40,622 bases of DNA from Micromonospora cabrerizensis (GCF_022230955.1 NZ_JAKKFI010000131.1:1-40622), one strand, 5' to 3'; shown: positions 23,260-32,255, counted from the first letter of the stretch. Notes: a model not told the origin generated them from the letters alone. Program-made: numbers and translations.

Positions 23260-26200
23260 TCAGGGCGCGGGGGTGGCGGCGCGGGCCCGTTCGGTGACCG
23301 CGCGGGCGACGCGTCGGTGCGCGGCCGCCTCCTCGTGGCGGCCCAGCGCGTCGGCCAGGGCGGCGAGGTGCCCGGCCACCGGGCCGAGGGTGAGCACCCC
23401 GCTGCCGGCCACCACCTCGCCCGCCGCCGGGAGCAGCTCGACGTAGACCCGTTGCATCGTCACCCGGTCCCCGAGGACGCGCGCGGCCCGACCGACGAGG
23501 CAGAGCCGCGCCTCCCGCAGCAGGTCGTGCGGGCCGTCCGGAAGGGTCCGCAGGGCCGCTGCGGCGGCGTCCCGGTCACCGTCGGCGATCAACAGCAACG
23601 GCCGGACCCACGGCTCGTGCGGCCCCCAGTCCAGATCCGCCCAACCCGCGGGGTCCGATCCGGGGATCGGTTGGTCCGGGCCGTCGGACCCCTCGGCTCC
23701 GGGGGTCGACCGGTCACCGCCGACGGCATCGGCCAGCCGTAGGCCGAGCAGGGCGAGCGGGAGCAGGCCGCGGGTCAGTCCCGGCATACCGTCGGCACTC
23801 AGCCGGTCGGCAGCCCGCCGGTACGCGTCCGCCGCCGCGGCCGACTCGCCGTCCAGAGCCAGGCGCAGTGCCGCGTACCAGCGGGTGAAGACGCCGACCA
23901 GCGGCAGCTCGTACCGTTCGGCGAGGTGGTCGGCGGCGCGGGCGTGCGCGTCGGCGGCGGGCCGGTCGGCCATCGCGCAGTGCGCCTGGACCAGGACGAG
24001 GTGACCGAGCACCTCGAAGGTCACCAGCCGGTGCCGGGCCGCCAGGTCGACCAGTTCGGCACCGATCCGAGCCCGGTCGGCGGCCAGGCCGACGCGGTCG
24101 AAGGCGTGCATGAAGCGGGCGTTGAGCGCGAAGGCCAGCAGCCCCGGGTCACCGACGGTCCGGGCGATCGTCTCGGCCTCGTGCGCCGCACGACGGCCCC
24201 GGTCGGTGGTGGTGCCGCGCAGCTCCAGCGCGAGGGTGCTCAGCAGTCGGCTGCGCTGCGCCGACCCGGTCGGGCCGAGTGCGGTCAGGGCGTGCTCGGC
24301 AGCGCGCACGATGTGCCCGGAGAGCAGGTCGTCGTCGTTGCGCGTCCAGATCGCGGGCACGTCGAAGCCGGCCAGTACCTCCTCGATCAGCAGCGGATCG
24401 CCGACGGACTCGGCGGCGGTGATCGCCTCGGCACGCCGTCGCCGGGCCTCGGCCAGCCGGCCCGTCACAGCCAGCGCGCGTCCCAGACCGAGCAGAGCGC
24501 TCAACCGCTGGCGCGGCTCGACCGCACCGGCGCGGTCGTACGCCTCCACCGCCTGCCCCCACAGGCGGGCCGCCTCGTGCGGGTTACCGCCCCGTTCGGC
24601 CTGCTCGGCGGCTGTGCGGGCGTACGCCGCGGCGCGACCGGCGGCGATGGGGCCACCCGCGCGGAGCAGGTGGTGCGCGAGCGCGGCGGGCTCGACGGGC
24701 TCGCGTTGTCGCAGCACCTCGGCGACGGCCGCGTGCCAGGCGGCGCGGCGCGGTGTGGACAGGTCGGCGTAGAGCGTGTCGCGGACCAGGATGTGGGTGA
24801 AGCGCAACGGCCCGTCGGGCTCCCGCTCGGTGAGGAACCCGGCCCGCAGGGCGCGGTCGACGGCGTCCAGCACGGCGGCGGGGTCACCGGCCAACGCGGT
24901 GAGCACCTCCGGGTCGAGGTCCCGGCCGAGCACGGCTGCCTGCCGCAGCACGGTACGCGTCTGTGTGGGTAGCTGTGCCAACCGGTGCCGGATGACGTCA
25001 CGCACCCCGGGCGGCACGGCGGCCAGCGCGGCCTCCCCCTCGCTCGCGTACAGCTGGGCCAGCTCGCGGACGAAGAAGGGGTTGCCGCCGCTGCGGTCGT
25101 GGATCAACTGGGCGGTGGCCGGGTCGAGCGCCGTCCCGACGACGGCACCGGCCAGCTCGTCGGTCGCCGACGCGGGCAGGCCGGCGAGATACTCCCGGAT
25201 CGGCTCCAGCCCGGCGGCGCGAGCCAGGGCGGCGGTCAGCTCGGGGCTGATCTCGGTGGCCCGGTAGGTGCCGAGGATCAACACCGGCCCGGTGGCGGGC
25301 TGCGGGCCGGTGAGCAGGGCGGTCAGCAGATCCAGGGTGTCACCGTCGGCGCGGTGCAGGTCGTCGAGGACCAGCAGCACCGGCCCGCGGTCGGCGACCG
25401 CCGAGACCAGTGACGCCACCGCACGGTGCCGGCGGAAGCGTGCCCCGGCGGGGTCACCCGGGCCAGCCTCCGCACCAGGGCCGTCGGCGGCACCGGCATC
25501 GGCCGGTCCGGTGAGCGCGTCGGTGATCTGGGACCACGGCCAGGCCGGTGGGGCGCCCTCGTACTCCGGGCTGCGTCCCCACGCCGTGGTCCAGCCCTCG
25601 GCGGCGAGCCGCTCGGTCAGGGTCTCGGCCATCGCGGACTTGCCGGCCCCCGGGTCGCCGCTGAGGAGCGCGAGGGTGGGCCGACGGCGTCGGGACGCGG
25701 CCTCGGCGGCCTGTCGCAGGCGACCCAGCTCGGCGTCCCGGCCGACGAACGGGCGCTGCCGGGCCGGACCCGGCTCGACAGGTCGCACGAGGCCGGCGCT
25801 GGCCGCGTCGAGAGCCGGGGTGAGGTGCGGGGCGGGGGTGAGGTCTGGGGCCGGGGTGAGGTGTGGGGCCTGGGCCAGGATGTCGGCTTCCAACCGGCGC
25901 AGCTCGGGCCCCGGGTCGACGCCCAACTCGGTCACCAGGACGTGTCGCGCCTCGCGCAGCGCGGCAAGCGCGTCGCCCTGCCGGCCGGCGCGGTAGCGGG
26001 CCACCGCGAGCAACCGCCAGGCATCCTCGCGCAGCGGGTAGCTGGCCAGGTGGGCCGGCAGGTCGGCGGCGGCCTCGTCGGGCCGACCCAACGCCAGCAG
26101 CGCCTCCGCCCGCCGCTCGACGGCCAGCATCCGCAGCTCGTCCAGCCGGTTGATCTCGGCGACCGCCCAGGGCTCGTTGGCGCAGTCCGCGTACGCGGGG

Positions 26201-26643
26201 CCGCGCCAGAGCCGGAGCGCGCCGTCCAGCGCAGCCAGGGCCGGCGCGGGCCGCCCGGTCGCCAGCAACCGGCCCGTCTCGCCGACGGCCGCCTCGAACT
26301 GTCCGGCGTCCACCGCGTGCGGGGCGGCCCGCAGCACGTACCCGGGTGGTTCGGTGACCAGGATCCGGGGCGGTTGTCGGGGTGCTCGATCGGGCTCCAG
26401 GGCCCGGCGCAGGTCGGCGACGAAGGTCCGGATGGCGCCCACCGCGCCGTCCGGCGCGACCTCCCACAGGTCGTCGACGAGACGTTCCACCGGCACCACC
26501 CGACCGTGGGCGATCAACAGCCGGGCCAGCACCAGGCGCTGCCGGTGCCCGCGCAACGGTGCCGGGCCACGCTCGGTCACGGCGGTCACCGGCCCGAGGA
26601 CGCCGAAGGTCACCGCGTCCGGTGCCGTCGGTTGCCTGGTCAT
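23260..26643 (-). CDS. AfsR/SARP-type regulator with AAA ATPase domain
   Basis: The 1127-residue protein has a winged-helix DNA-binding domain (about 10-105), a bacterial transcriptional activation domain (BTAD, about 112-255), a Pro-rich linker made of (H/D)LTPAP hexapeptides (261-278), and an AAA-type ATPase with Walker A GDPGAGKS (329-336) and Walker B VLLVLDDLH near 420. The C-terminal third is helical and TPR-like. Such proteins activate secondary-metabolite or stress genes. No biosynthetic cluster is in the window, so the target is unknown. TAGATT lies exactly 6 nt before the ATG, suggesting a leaderless mRNA. It is divergent from the hydrolase at 26781. Confidence 0.9.
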   Translation of the reverse strand: MTRQPTAPDAVTFGVLGPVTAVTERGPAPLRGHRQRLVLARLLIAHGRVVPVERLVDDLWEVAPDGAVGAIRTFVADLRRALEPDRAPRQPPRILVTEPPGYVLRAAPHAVDAGQFEAAVGETGRLLATGRPAPALAALDGALRLWRGPAYADCANEPWAVAEINRLDELRMLAVERRAEALLALGRPDEAAADLPAHLASYPLREDAWRLLAVARYRAGRQGDALAALREARHVLVTELGVDPGPELRRLEADILAQAPHLTPAPDLTPAPHLTPALDAASAGLVRPVEPGPARQRPFVGRDAELGRLRQAAEAASRRRRPTLALLSGDPGAGKSAMAETLTERLAAEGWTTAWGRSPEYEGAPPAWPWSQITDALTGPADAGAADGPGAEAGPGDPAGARFRRHRAVASLVSAVADRGPVLLVLDDLHRADGDTLDLLTALLTGPQPATGPVLILGTYRATEISPELTAALARAAGLEPIREYLAGLPASATDELAGAVVGTALDPATAQLIHDRSGGNPFFVRELAQLYASEGEAALAAVPPGVRDVIRHRLAQLPTQTRTVLRQAAVLGRDLDPEVLTALAGDPAAVLDAVDRALRAGFLTEREPDGPLRFTHILVRDTLYADLSTPRRAAWHAAVAEVLRQREPVEPAALAHHLLRAGGPIAAGRAAAYARTAAEQAERGGNPHEAARLWGQAVEAYDRAGAVEPRQRLSALLGLGRALAVTGRLAEARRRRAEAITAAESVGDPLLIEEVLAGFDVPAIWTRNDDDLLSGHIVRAAEHALTALGPTGSAQRSRLLSTLALELRGTTTDRGRRAAHEAETIARTVGDPGLLAFALNARFMHAFDRVGLAADRARIGAELVDLAARHRLVTFEVLGHLVLVQAHCAMADRPAADAHARAADHLAERYELPLVGVFTRWYAALRLALDGESAAAADAYRRAADRLSADGMPGLTRGLLPLALLGLRLADAVGGDRSTPGAEGSDGPDQPIPGSDPAGWADLDWGPHEPWVRPLLLIADGDRDAAAAALRTLPDGPHDLLREARLCLVGRAARVLGDRVTMQRVYVELLPAAGEVVAGSGVLTLGPVAGHLAALADALGRHEEAAAHRRVARAVTERARAATPAP
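25817..25870. repeat. Three 18-bp tandem units in the regulator gene linker
   Basis: Three consecutive 18-bp units with consensus GGGGTGAGGTNYGGGGCN encode the (H/D)LTPAP hexapeptides between the BTAD and ATPase domains. The frame is preserved, so copy number could vary without loss of function. Confidence 0.85.
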
Positions 26644-26649
26644 GGCACC

Positions 26650-26655
26650 AATCTA
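26650..26655 (-). promoter_or_regulatory. -10 box of a probable leaderless SARP-AAA regulator mRNA
   Basis: On the minus strand, TAGATT is followed by GGTGCC and then the ATG (26643): TANNNT-N6-ATG. Confidence 0.6.
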
Positions 26656-26780
26656 GGCGCGCCGGGCGGCCGGCACTGATTCGACACTGACCGCCTGCTG
26701 ATCACCACCGGGCAGGCTCGATGACGTTAGGACGGCGAGGGGTCACCCCCAGCCGGCACTGCTCACCAGGAAGGTTCCCC

Positions 26781-27659
26781 GTGGACCCCAGGATCAACGG
26801 ATTCGACTACCGGCGTGTGACCGTCGCCGACGGTGTGACGCTCAACGCCGCCGTGGGCGGCTCCGGGCCGGCGATCGTGCTGCTGCACGGCTTTCCGCAG
26901 ACCCACCTCATGTGGCGGCACGTCGCGGCCGACCTGGCCGCCGACCACACCGTCATCTGCCCCGACCTGCGCGGCTACGGCGACAGCGACAAGCCCCTCG
27001 ACACCGACGGCGACGGGTACGCCAAGCGCACCATGGCCGCCGACATCGTGGCGCTGGCCGGCGCGCTCGGCCACGAACGGTTCGCGCTGGCCGGCCACGA
27101 CCGGGGCGCCCTGGTGGCGTTCCGTGCCGGCCTCGACCACCCGGAGGCGATCACTCAGCTCGCGCTGCTCGACGTGCTGCCCACCCTGGACACGTGGGAG
27201 GTGCTGCACGGCACCTCCGCCGCCGTCGCGTTCCACCTGTACCTCATGGCGCAGCCGCCCGGCCTGCCGGAAGCCCTGATCGGCGGCAGCCCGGACGCCT
27301 TCTTCGGCCACTTCCTGGACGTCTGGACCCGTGATCCGGAGGCGCTGCCGGCGGACGTACGGGCGGAGTACCTGCGCGCGTCCCGGGAGGCGGTCACGTC
27401 GATCGTCGCCGACTACCGGGCGTCGGCCGGGATCGACGTCGCCCACGACACGGCCGACCGGGTGGCTGGCAACCAGCTGCGGATGCCGGTGACCGTGCTC
27501 CAGCAGGACTGGGGTGCAGCGCTGGGCTACGACGCGGCCGCGGTGTGGCGTGCCTGGGCCCCGGATCTGGAGCATCGGACGGTCACCTGCGGGCACTTCA
27601 TGGCGGAGGAGGCGCCCGCCGAGGTGGTCCGGGCGCTGCGCGCCCTGCTCGCCCGCTGA
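26781..27659 (+). CDS. Alpha/beta-hydrolase of the haloacetate dehalogenase/epoxide hydrolase group
   Basis: The 292-residue protein aligns by eye with fluoroacetate dehalogenases: HGFPQ (36-40), nucleophile D107 in GHDRGA, acid D131 in LLDVLPT, base H272 in CGHFMAEEAP, and a cap containing FHLYLMAQPPGLPE and DYRASAGID (Y212). H152 and Y212 match the halide-binding His and Tyr, but the neighbouring Trp is L153, and the second Arg of the carboxylate-binding DRxxR motif is L111. A defluorinating role is therefore doubtful, and an epoxide hydrolase or other halo-ester role is as likely. The GTG at 26781 follows AGGAAGG by 6 nt. Confidence 0.85.
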   Translation: MDPRINGFDYRRVTVADGVTLNAAVGGSGPAIVLLHGFPQTHLMWRHVAADLAADHTVICPDLRGYGDSDKPLDTDGDGYAKRTMAADIVALAGALGHERFALAGHDRGALVAFRAGLDHPEAITQLALLDVLPTLDTWEVLHGTSAAVAFHLYLMAQPPGLPEALIGGSPDAFFGHFLDVWTRDPEALPADVRAEYLRASREAVTSIVADYRASAGIDVAHDTADRVAGNQLRMPVTVLQQDWGAALGYDAAAVWRAWAPDLEHRTVTCGHFMAEEAPAEVVRALRALLAR

Positions 27660-27777
27660 CCGATCGGCGACCCGGTCGCACCACTGTCACCCTCGGCAAG
27701 ATATCCGACACTCATTGTCACCGGGGCCATGGTGCGGCCGGGTCGCCGCGTTCCGACCGACCCCGCGCGCTCGAATC

Positions 27778-27793
27778 GGCCCAAAACTGGGCC
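27778..27793 (+). terminator. Hairpin downstream of the dehalogenase-like gene
   Basis: GGCCCA and TGGGCC pair perfectly around AAAC. It lies 118 bp after the stop codon, and no U tract follows. Confidence 0.4.
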
Positions 27794-27823
27794 TGACCTG
27801 CGGCAACACGACGTTACACCTGG

Positions 27824-27853
27824 TGGACGACAACCGGTCATCGGTGCTACACA
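27824..27853 (+). promoter_or_regulatory. Candidate promoter of the 28031-28872 gene pair
   Basis: TGGACG, an 18-bp spacer and TACACA give the same -35 sequence and spacing as the SAM-IV leader promoter candidate. It lies about 170 bp before the first gene. Confidence 0.3.
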
Positions 27854-28030
27854 GGCAGATATCGGCAGCCAACGACGGCGAGTCGCAGCACCCTTCTCGC
27901 CCAACGACCGTCCATAGGCAACGCACCAACGGGCCTCGCCGCGCGGACCGCAGCTCGACAGTCGCGACCCACCGAATGGCACCGGCTCACCGGCCGCTGC
28001 TGGACGCCGGTCCTCGACCAAGGAGTTGCC

Positions 28031-28480
28031 GTGGGAAATCTCCGTATCCGATCCCGTCACCAGCCGTACGAGATCGCTGTCCTCGCTGCGGCACCCGTCT
28101 GCGGCGTGCTGATGTTGACCCTCGACGTCCGTCCGACGTCCGTGCAGACGTCCATGCCGGTGCCGATCCAGATCGCCTGGGAGCTGGGTCTGATCGCGGT
28201 GGGTGTGGGCGGGCTGTTGGGGATCGTGTGGCCCGGCCGGCTCTCCACCGGGCTCGGCATCGAGCTCGCGTCGGTGCTGGTGCTGGGCACGATCACGGGC
28301 ATGTACGCGGTGGCCCTGGTGGCCGCGTCGGGCCGACAATCCATCGCTGCGACGTCGTTCGTCGCCGCGGTGGCGGTCGGGTCGCTCTGGCGGGCGGCGC
28401 AGATCGCCGTCGACCTGCGCCGGCTCGCCCAGGCCTGCGAGCTGGTGAGTTACGAACAGTTGCAGGCGGGTGTCACATGA
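28031..28480 (+). CDS. Unknown four-helix membrane protein
   Basis: The 149-residue product has about four transmembrane segments (roughly 15-35, 45-65, 70-95 and 98-125) and a short cytosolic tail ending ELVSYEQLQAGVT. There is no recognised domain. GTG start with AGGAG 5 nt upstream. Its TGA overlaps the next ATG, so the two products are made together. Small size and the coupled coiled-coil partner recall holin-like or phage-lysis modules, but no lysin or other phage gene is nearby, so I assign no function. Confidence 0.65.
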   Translation: MGNLRIRSRHQPYEIAVLAAAPVCGVLMLTLDVRPTSVQTSMPVPIQIAWELGLIAVGVGGLLGIVWPGRLSTGLGIELASVLVLGTITGMYAVALVAASGRQSIAATSFVAAVAVGSLWRAAQIAVDLRRLAQACELVSYEQLQAGVT

Positions 28481-28872
28481 TTTCGTCTCCGGCGCCGGCC
28501 GCACCGCACTGGGTGCAGATGGCGCTCAGTGTGCTCGGCATCCTCGGTGGAAGCACCGGCCTGGCCGCCATCGCCACGGTGGTGGTGCAGCGCGGCAAGT
28601 TCAAGGCCGACGCCGCCGACACCCTCACCGAGGCGGCCCTGACCCTGGTGCAGCCGTTGCAGACCCGGATCACCCAGTTGGAGAGCGAGGCACTCAACGC
28701 ACGCTCGGAACTCAACGTGCTCCGCGAGCAGGTCAACCAGTTGCAGTTCCTGGTCCGGGTCCTCAACCGGACGCTGGACCGCTGGCGGACCGCGATCCGT
28801 GCGCCCGACGCCACCCTGCGAAAGGTCCGAGCGACGGTGACGGAGACCGACAGGTCGACCCAGGACCGCTGA
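28477..28872 (+). CDS. Unknown single-pass membrane protein with coiled coil
   Basis: The 131-residue product has one hydrophobic segment (about 14-37, ALSVLGILGGSTGLAAIATVVV) followed by a Leu/Gln-rich helix likely to form a coiled coil (about 45-95, with ITQLESEALNARSELNVLRE) and a charged tail. Coupled by ATGA to the four-helix protein gene upstream. The likely topology is a membrane anchor with an oligomerising cytosolic helix. It is unrecognised. It converges on the membrane lipase-like gene with a 21-bp gap. Confidence 0.65.
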   Translation: MISSPAPAAPHWVQMALSVLGILGGSTGLAAIATVVVQRGKFKADAADTLTEAALTLVQPLQTRITQLESEALNARSELNVLREQVNQLQFLVRVLNRTLDRWRTAIRAPDATLRKVRATVTETDRSTQDR

Positions 28873-28893
28873 CCCGTACGCGGCCGGCACGCC

Positions 28894-31050
28894 TCAGTGA
28901 CCCAGGCGTCGGGCGAGTTCGCTCACCGCCGCACGGAACTCGGGATCTGACTCGCCCGGATGATGCCCGCGCACCGGTGGCGGACGGCGCTCCCCCGGGG
29001 CAGGCAACAGGCTCTGCGGGTCCCGCAACCGCCGGTCGACCCGGCCCGCCGGGTCGGCGGGGTCCGGAGGCGGATCGCCGGGCCGGTGGGCGGCGAAGAT
29101 CCAACCACCGACGGGGTCGGTGTCCCGCCACAGGTTGAGCCACCGCCACTCGACCCGCTCCCCCACCGTGCGGAGCACCGTCTCGTTGAGATAGGCCGGA
29201 AAGAGCCGGGCGTACAGGCGGTCCAGCGGCGACCCGTAGGTGAGCAGGACGACACGCTGACGTACCCGCGGGGGCAGTCGCAGCACCGCGAGGGCCAGCA
29301 GCACCGACCCGTGGCTGTGCCCACAGAGCAGCACCCCGTCGTGCCGCTCGGTCAGCTGGGTGATCCGGTCGGCCAGCTCCGGCACCGCGCGGTCGGCGTA
29401 GCTCGGCGGTGCGAACGGATGCGCGGCCCGGGGCCAGAAGGTCCCCAGATCCCACAGGATGCCGACGTGCCGACGGAACCACGCCGTGCGGTAGGCGAAC
29501 ACCCCTCCCAGGATCAGGGCCACCACCATGGCAGCGACGAGATAGCTGCCCAGGGCGAGCCCCATGCCGACGGCCCCGGCCGGCAGCCCGAGGACACGCC
29601 ACGCCAGTTGATCCGGTGCCAGGTCGGCCAGCCTCAACAGACTGGCGGCCAGACCGATCACCGTGAGCGCCGCGTACGTGATGGCGAGCAGTCCCAGCCA
29701 CTCGGTGAACCGCGCCCGGGCGACCGTCTCCGTCACCTGCCGCAGGCGCCCGGCGCCCTCCGGCGTCACCTCCGGGAAGTCGCGGGCGATGATCGCCGCC
29801 GCCGCCCGCCACCGGCGGCGTCGCGACACGAGGGTCAGCCCGCCGCACATCACCACGCCCACGATGACGTGCAGGAAGAAGGCCAGCAGCGTCCACTGGT
29901 ACGGCAGCGGCGGCCCGCCGTCGCCACGGTAGCCGTCAAGCAGGTCGCCGCTCTGGTATACGAGGTTGGCGGCGAACGCACTGCCGAGACCGACCGCGAT
30001 GGCCGCGACGACCGCAGCGCCCAACCCCCGCGGCAGCGCGTCGCGGCCGTCGCCTCGGCCGTGGTGCCACAGCACCAGCCCGCTCAGCACCACCAGCAGC
30101 GTCATCTGCGTGAGCAGCGCCCAGCTCACGACCTCGTCGTAGCCCGGCAGCCCGTCCGACGACGGCCAGGCCCGCTCATCCCAGGCGACGGAGATCAGGG
30201 TGGCCACGCTCAGAGCGACTGCCACCGCGCCCACCCCGCTGGCGGTCCGGGTGACCATCCGTTCGGTCGCCGCCCGATCCAGCAGACCGGGGACGGCCAG
30301 CAGGCCGGTGCAGGCCAGCAGCACCGCCGCGCTGAGCGTCAGCAGCACGCTCGTCCAGGCCGTCGCGCCGCCAGCGGCCCGGGCCACGAGCAGCATCAGG
30401 TCGACCACCGCGAAAGCGGCGGCGACGTGGACCGCGCGCAGCCGCCCCACCAGCGGCTCGACGGCCCACAAGGGGTTGCCGGCCGGACGGGGCCGTCGGG
30501 TGCCCAGCAGTCGGAGGAAGATGACGGCGGCGATCGGCAGCAGAGCCAGCACCGCCAACCTCGGCCCGACCTCCCGTCCGTCCAGGCCGGCCATGGTGTC
30601 GAAGGGAGCGCGGCACCGGGCGGTGCCCAGACACCGCCAGGCGAGCAGGTCGAGGGCCACCCCGGCGATGGACACCACGTACACCACGGTGAGGTTGAGG
30701 GCGAGGAGCCGGCACAGCACGGTGACACCGGCGGCGCTGTGACGGCCGGTCGGCCGCATCCAGACCGCCACATTGCTGAGCATGAACGGCAGCAGGAAGA
30801 CCAGCGAGAGCGTCCGGGCCACGGTGCCCGAGGGCAGGTCTCCCCACCGGTACGCCTCCAGCGTCACCCCGCCCGACTCGGCGTCCTCGGATTCGGCGGC
30901 GCGGTGGAAGCCACCGCTGTCGTCACCGGCGACCTGCCGGACGTGCGCCTGACCGAGCACCTGCTCCGGTCGCGCTCCCGACACGCCGTGGACCCGCAAC
31001 TCCACGACGTCGTGCCGACCGCGCCGCTCGCGGTGCGGCGTGTCATCCAT
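28894..31050 (-). CDS. Large polytopic membrane protein with a lipase-like C-terminal domain
   Basis: The 718-residue product has an N-terminal cytosolic segment VVELRVHGVSGARPEQVLG, then about ten transmembrane segments with loops (about 85-520), then a C-terminal alpha/beta-hydrolase-like domain. That domain has GHSHGS (577-582, S579 as nucleophile), LLTYGSPLDRLYARLFP, WRDTDPVGG and GHH near 695-697, which together supply Ser, Asp and His candidates. The repeated RVHGVSG and GHSHGS features suggest the enzyme sits on the cytosolic face. The ATG at 31050 is a best guess; it has no clear ribosome-binding site, and a GTG at 31113 is possible. It converges on the 28477 gene. Function unknown. 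Confidence 0.75.
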   Translation of the reverse strand: MDDTPHRERRGRHDVVELRVHGVSGARPEQVLGQAHVRQVAGDDSGGFHRAAESEDAESGGVTLEAYRWGDLPSGTVARTLSLVFLLPFMLSNVAVWMRPTGRHSAAGVTVLCRLLALNLTVVYVVSIAGVALDLLAWRCLGTARCRAPFDTMAGLDGREVGPRLAVLALLPIAAVIFLRLLGTRRPRPAGNPLWAVEPLVGRLRAVHVAAAFAVVDLMLLVARAAGGATAWTSVLLTLSAAVLLACTGLLAVPGLLDRAATERMVTRTASGVGAVAVALSVATLISVAWDERAWPSSDGLPGYDEVVSWALLTQMTLLVVLSGLVLWHHGRGDGRDALPRGLGAAVVAAIAVGLGSAFAANLVYQSGDLLDGYRGDGGPPLPYQWTLLAFFLHVIVGVVMCGGLTLVSRRRRWRAAAAIIARDFPEVTPEGAGRLRQVTETVARARFTEWLGLLAITYAALTVIGLAASLLRLADLAPDQLAWRVLGLPAGAVGMGLALGSYLVAAMVVALILGGVFAYRTAWFRRHVGILWDLGTFWPRAAHPFAPPSYADRAVPELADRITQLTERHDGVLLCGHSHGSVLLALAVLRLPPRVRQRVVLLTYGSPLDRLYARLFPAYLNETVLRTVGERVEWRWLNLWRDTDPVGGWIFAAHRPGDPPPDPADPAGRVDRRLRDPQSLLPAPGERRPPPVRGHHPGESDPEFRAAVSELARRLGH

Positions 31051-31215
31051 CGGTGCCCGCAGCGGGCCGACCCGGTGCCTCCCACCGTTGCGGCAGCCGC
31101 CCCGCACTCCCACTCGCCATCGCCATCCCCCCGGCCCGCGGCTGCCACCGCCGACCCAGTCGTACCACCCGGACGAGAGGCCCCGGGCGGGTTCGGTCAG
31201 GCCGGGTGGTCGTAC

Positions 31216-32157
31216 TCAGCGGCCGGTGCCGCCGACGCGTTGGGAGACCAGGTCCGACGCGACATCCCAGAGCCGTTCGGCGTTGCCCGGGTCGACGGCG
31301 TACGTGGCCACGCCGGTGTAGTCGGCAGGGCGCTCGGTGACCACCGCCGCCTCGGCGCAGTCCTCGAAGTAGCGACCGCCGACGCCGTCCAGCAGGGGAG
31401 ACGCGGCGAGCAGCACCGAGGTGGCGGCACCCTGCTGCGGGGTCTTCTGCCGTTCCTTGGGCGTCCGCAGCCCGCCGGTGTGCTTCTGCAACCCGGTGGC
31501 GATCGCGCCCGGGTTGAGCGCGTTGGCGTGGATGCCCTCGCCGGACCAGCGGCGGGTCGCCTCGACCGCGAGCAACGCCTCGGCGCTCTTGGACTGCCCG
31601 TACGCGAGCAGCGGGTCGTAGGGCCGGAACGCGAAGTGCAGGTCGTCGAAGATCACCGGGGAGAAGAGGTTGCCGCTGGAGCTGACCGACACGACCCGGG
31701 CGCCGTTGGCCGCGGCGAGCGCGTCGTGCAGGCCGACGGTCAGGGCGAAGTGCCCCATGAAGTTGGTGGCGAACTGCATCTCCCAGCCCTCTGCGGTGCG
31801 CTCCAACTCGGGCAGCGCCATGATCCCCGCGTTGTTGACCAGGATGTGCAGCGGCTGGTCCCAGCCGGCGACGAACCGACGTACCGATTCCTGGTCGGCC
31901 AGGTCCAGCTCGCGGGCGGTGACCCGGTCGACGCCGATGCTGGCCGCGATGTCGGCGGCGGCCTGCTCGCCGGCGCTGACCCGGCGTACCCCGAGCACCA
32001 CCTCGGCGCCGGCGGCGGCGAGCGAGCGGGCCGTCTCGACGCCGATGCCGGCGGCGCCTCCGGTGATGACGGCCCGCTTGCCGGTCAGGTCGACCCCGGC
32101 GAGGACCTCGTCGGCGGTCGAGGCGAACCCGAAGGGAGTGTTGATGCGAGATGTCAT
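31216..32157 (-). CDS. SDR-family NAD(P)-dependent oxidoreductase
   Basis: The 313-residue short-chain dehydrogenase has a TGGAAGIG nucleotide-binding motif (32-39), NNAG (108-111), a Ser near 160 in VVSVSSSGN and the YxxxK pair Y186/K190 (YGQSK). The layout matches retinol-dehydrogenase-like bacterial SDRs that act on lipophilic or xenobiotic alcohols and ketones. It is divergent from the MmyB-type regulator at 32288 and shares its 130-bp promoter region, the usual arrangement for this regulator and its target. The ATG has GGGAC upstream, a modest site. Confidence 0.9.
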   Translation of the reverse strand: MTSRINTPFGFASTADEVLAGVDLTGKRAVITGGAAGIGVETARSLAAAGAEVVLGVRRVSAGEQAAADIAASIGVDRVTARELDLADQESVRRFVAGWDQPLHILVNNAGIMALPELERTAEGWEMQFATNFMGHFALTVGLHDALAAANGARVVSVSSSGNLFSPVIFDDLHFAFRPYDPLLAYGQSKSAEALLAVEATRRWSGEGIHANALNPGAIATGLQKHTGGLRTPKERQKTPQQGAATSVLLAASPLLDGVGGRYFEDCAEAAVVTERPADYTGVATYAVDPGNAERLWDVASDLVSQRVGGTGR

Positions 32158-32232
32158 TGCTGTCCCGTCTCTCGATCACGCTTACCCCGACACTGTCACC
32201 CAGCCGGCCGGTCGCAGCCGGATCCCTGCTTT

Positions 32233-32255
32233 TCCTGGGAGTGGCAGGACCAGGA
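32233..32255. promoter_or_regulatory. Operator candidate between the SDR and MmyB-type regulator genes
   Basis: An inverted repeat TCCTGG-N11-CCAGGA lies about 33 bp before the regulator's likely transcription start and 76 bp before the SDR start. Its position suits control of both divergent genes. Confidence 0.5.

Larger units (their letters stand above)
27660..28030. other. 371-bp intergenic region before the 28031 gene pair
   Basis: This stretch holds no convincing ORF. It contains a hairpin at 27778-27793 and a promoter candidate at 27824-27853, listed separately. Two similar 9-mers (ACTGTCACC near 27682 and ATTGTCACC near 27715) were seen but not explained. By eye it is less GC-rich than the genes around it. 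Confidence 0.5.

Noticed and set aside
23260..26643. A secondary-metabolite gene cluster governed by the SARP-type regulator
   Set aside because: No synthase, tailoring or resistance gene set surrounds the regulator; the neighbours are an antiporter and a hydrolase, so the target lies elsewhere.
28031..28872. Phage holin/lysis cassette
   Set aside because: The sizes and topologies would fit, but there is no endolysin, structural phage gene, integrase or attachment site nearby.
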